A stretch of DNA of 25,666 bases, from contig CAJUHQ010000041.1 of assembly GCA_910586095.1 (NCBI GenBank), forward strand, positions 1 through 25,666, read 5' to 3'. The DNA comes from an uncultured Lachnospiraceae bacterium (lineage in GTDB: Bacteria > Bacillota > Clostridia > Lachnospirales > Lachnospiraceae). Shown here one piece after another: positions 23,714 through 25,666 of the stretch (within the stretch, counting starts at the first letter, position 1; each line of letters begins with the position of its first letter). Below the pieces are notes generated by a model. It saw only the letters and a program-made list of their open reading frames with translations. It had not been told where the DNA came from and did not search any database. The position numbers and the translations under genes are program-made.

Positions 23714-24802
23714 TTATTGTGCTTTCATATCCATCAATAGCAATTCCATTGTCAGCCCTAAATTGACGTTTGAACGTATCCTGTTTCGCGCCTGCTCAAT
23801 AGAATGAATGATTCTCTCAAGCCCTTCATAGCTGTAATACTTTGCTGCACTGGCAATCTCTGGCTCCTCCTCCTGAAAAAGCAAGTTCTTTTTGCCATCA
23901 TACTGGCTACTTGCCTTATATAATAGCACATCTCGATACCATAGAAAACACAAATCCAGGTAATCATCTGTGTCAAGTTTTTCCTCTGCGATCTGCTTTG
24001 CCTGCGCTGCCATCTGATTGATTTCCATGTCGGAAATTCCCTTTAATACCCCTAACACTGTGGATTTCATGCGATCAAATTTTTCGTTCGCCGCCAACTC
24101 CATCGCACGCCCTACATTTCCACGTGAAAAAGAAGCACAGACAGATGCTCTATAATCGGGTATCTGTACCTTTTTCATCAGATACTCCTTAATCTTATTT
24201 TCTGATACAGGCCGTGTATGTAGAGTCACACACCGACTCACAATTGTAGGCAACATAGCCTCTATATTTGTGACAAGCAGCAAAATCACCGCATATTCTG
24301 GTGGTTCCTCCAACGTCTTTAACAACGCATTTTGGGCCTGTACATTCATCTTTTCTGCCTCGTCAATAATATACACTTTATAGATCCCACTATACGGCTT
24401 TATCGCAATATCTTCATTTACCTGATAGCGAATCTCATTCACAGAAATGATATTGGGCTTTTCATGCTCTATATAAATAATATCAGGATGATTGCCATGT
24501 ATCGCCTGTTTACAAGAACGACACTGATTACAGGGTTTTATTTGAACACTTGTTTCATCTTCCTGATTATCTACATTCAACTCTAACCCTAAGTCAAACA
24601 GTGATGTCTGTTGCTGTATATGCTGGAGGCCACACTCACACTGTAGAGCCCGCGCAAAAAGCTCTGCAATCATACGCTTTCCTGACAATTTTTCTCCTTG
24701 TATCAGATAAGCATGCGATATTTTATTGTATTGAAGGACATTTTGAAGATTGTCTGTGAGCAATTCTTGTCCTACTACATCATTCCATGTTGTGCCATCC
24801 AT
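23714..24802 (-). CDS. holB: DNA polymerase III subunit delta'
   Basis: This 362-residue AAA+ protein is part of the clamp loader that puts the sliding clamp on DNA. The N-terminus WNDVVGQELLTDNLQNVL is typical. The Walker A loop is degenerate (GEKLSGKRM), as expected for the non-ATP-hydrolysing delta' subunit. A zinc site is formed by Cys55 and CNQCRSC (91, 94, 97). IIDEAEKMN, NALLKTLEEPP and SRC are the Walker B, conserved and sensor/arginine-finger motifs. AGGAGAG precedes the ATG. It sits between yaaR and the LspA-like gene, part of the Firmicutes yaaR-holB-ricT neighbourhood. Confidence 0.96.
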   Translation of the reverse strand: MDGTTWNDVVGQELLTDNLQNVLQYNKISHAYLIQGEKLSGKRMIAELFARALQCECGLQHIQQQTSLFDLGLELNVDNQEDETSVQIKPCNQCRSCKQAIHGNHPDIIYIEHEKPNIISVNEIRYQVNEDIAIKPYSGIYKVYIIDEAEKMNVQAQNALLKTLEEPPEYAVILLLVTNIEAMLPTIVSRCVTLHTRPVSENKIKEYLMKKVQIPDYRASVCASFSRGNVGRAMELAANEKFDRMKSTVLGVLKGISDMEINQMAAQAKQIAEEKLDTDDYLDLCFLWYRDVLLYKASSQYDGKKNLLFQEEEPEIASAAKYYSYEGLERIIHSIEQARNRIRSNVNLGLTMELLLMDMKAQ

Positions 24803-24843
24803 TCTACTCTCCTATACCACTTTTAGCGGCTCAATATAGAAAT

Positions 24844-24870
24844 GAAAAACGCCGCCTTTGCGGGCTTTTC
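24844..24870 (-). terminator. weak terminator candidate between yaaR and holB
   Basis: On the minus strand CCGC/GCGG pair around a 4-base loop within flanking GAAAA/TTTTC, with an internal mismatch, followed by five T. The stem is short; partial termination or none is possible. Confidence 0.35.
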
Positions 24871-24890
24871 AATTAAACTGACAATACAAA

Positions 24891-25331
24891 TCACGTAAAA
24901 ATATCCAAAAGAAGACCGCGTATCTCATCTACTTTTGCAAGAATGGTGATCTTGTCACATTCATCTTTGACCAATTCCTGGGCTAACTCGTCTAATTTTT
25001 CATCTACTAGGCGAATGATACCGTATACTCTGTGACGTCCGCGTCTATCCAAAAAATTTTCACGCGAAAATTTGTGAGAACGATTTACTACCTCGTTCAT
25101 AAATTCCTTAATTAAGGTACGGTATTTTCTCATATCACGTACATCCATACGCTTTACTAACTTGTCACCTTGCATCACAATCTCTTCCATCATCAGATTC
25201 AACCGCTCTGCAAGTCCCGCTTCCTCAATATTGCTGGCCAGCATAAACTTAAACGAATCGTCTGTCTGCTGTGTCATTTGCCTCTCTTGTATGGGCTGCG
25301 TCGCCTGTATATCATTTACTTTAAAGTCCAT
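24891..25331 (-). CDS. yaaR: YaaR family protein (DUF327)
   Basis: This 146-residue, helical, soluble protein matches the YaaR/DUF327 family by length, by the C-terminal half (MRKYRTLIKEFMNEVVNRSHKFSRENFLDRRGRHRVYGII) and by its place directly before holB. The function of the family is not established. GGGGAGGA lies upstream of the ATG at 25331; an out-of-frame ATG four bases earlier could compete. A TATAAT (minus strand, near 25366) is a likely -10 but lacks a clear -35. Confidence 0.9.
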   Translation of the reverse strand: MDFKVNDIQATQPIQERQMTQQTDDSFKFMLASNIEEAGLAERLNLMMEEIVMQGDKLVKRMDVRDMRKYRTLIKEFMNEVVNRSHKFSRENFLDRRGRHRVYGIIRLVDEKLDELAQELVKDECDKITILAKVDEIRGLLLDIFT

Positions 25332-25546
25332 TCATGTTCCTCCCCTTATCAGCCTATCTGAGCATATTATACCCCATTCTCTACTTGCTCTTGCCCAGAA
25401 TATCCTTCTTTAAATATAGCCTATTTATACTTTATCTGCAAGGAAAATTTGTCTGCGCAATCTTTTCTGTTTTATGGTATACTATAAAGGGAGAGGATAC
25501 GATCAATCTATTCACATGGCAAATTGTATTTGCAATAATGAGATTA
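25332..25546. other. intergenic region with possible rightward promoter
   Basis: No supported coding sequence. The minus strand holds the yaaR leader. On the plus strand TGGTATACT (25475-25483) is an extended -10 promoter motif pointing toward the tandem repeats at the right edge. Confidence 0.4.
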
Positions 25547-25666
25547 GTGTGAAATATAAAATTTCACCCATCATGATTGGAGTACATGCTAAAGCATGTA
25601 GATGGGAGTTCGTGTGAAATATAAAATTTCACCCATCATGATTGGAGTACATGCTAAAGCATGTAG
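25547..25666. repeat. 65-bp tandem structured repeat, running off the window
   Basis: A 65-base unit at 25547-25611 is followed by an identical second copy, complete over the 55 bases visible. Each unit has two hairpins: GTGAAAT/ATTTCAC, and an outer CCCATC/GATGGG enclosing TACATGC/GCATGTA. The repeat probably continues beyond the window. It is not a CRISPR, because there is no unique spacer between units. Confidence 0.85.

Noticed and set aside
25516..25617. 33-residue open frame starting ATGGCAAAT in the right-edge repeat
   Set aside because: It runs through the structured repeat whose 65-base period is not a multiple of three, and the ribosome binding site is too distant; coding is unlikely.

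Overview
The window looks like chromosomal DNA from a low-GC, Gram-positive anaerobe of the Clostridia, probably Lachnospiraceae. This is inferred from AT-rich sequence, strong AGGAGG-type ribosome binding sites, and the Firmicutes-style neighbourhood yaaR-holB-ricT-trmN6-rsmI. No rRNA, tRNA, transposase or prophage gene was recognised. Nearly every gene is on the minus strand; the exceptions are a sigma factor and its partner at 8.6-10.1 kb.

Region 1 (1-7446) is a compact type III-A CRISPR-Cas locus read right to left: cas6, cas10/csm1, csm2, csm3, csm4, csm5, leader, then an 11-repeat array. Cas10 keeps both the HD and the GGDD active-site motifs and Csm3 keeps its catalytic Asp, so DNA cleavage, cyclic oligoadenylate synthesis and target RNA cleavage are all predicted. 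No csm6 or other CARF effector and no cas1/cas2 lie in the window. Repeat sequence changes in steps along the array, which independently puts the leader on the csm5 side.

Region 2 (7447-8570) holds luxS with a clear promoter. Between luxS and cas6 is a spacer made almost entirely of hairpins, including a nested, almost fully paired element at 7521-7619.

Region 3 (8571-14117) holds an ECF sigma factor and a single-pass membrane protein that is probably its anti-sigma factor, then an opposing three-gene set (SPFH protein with zinc ribbons, zinc-ribbon membrane protein, TPM-domain protein). That set resembles the Bacillus ydjG-ydjH-ydjI envelope-stress genes without pspA.

Region 4 (14118-18677) holds endonuclease V with an unrecognised partner gene, pgi with an unusual tandem hairpin array downstream, an unknown membrane protein, and an acyl carrier protein with a near-consensus promoter.

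Region 5 (18850-25331) is the conserved cluster yaaR, holB, (LspA-like membrane protein), ricT, trmN6, (GH13-like lipoprotein), rsmI. The two genes in brackets are additions relative to the Bacillus order. The right edge runs into a 65-bp tandem repeat that continues past the window.

The most unusual feature of the window is the number of compact structured repeats between genes (7.5, 9.2, 14.0, 15.4-15.8, 22.8 and 25.6 kb). None matches a named RNA family that I can recognise by eye.
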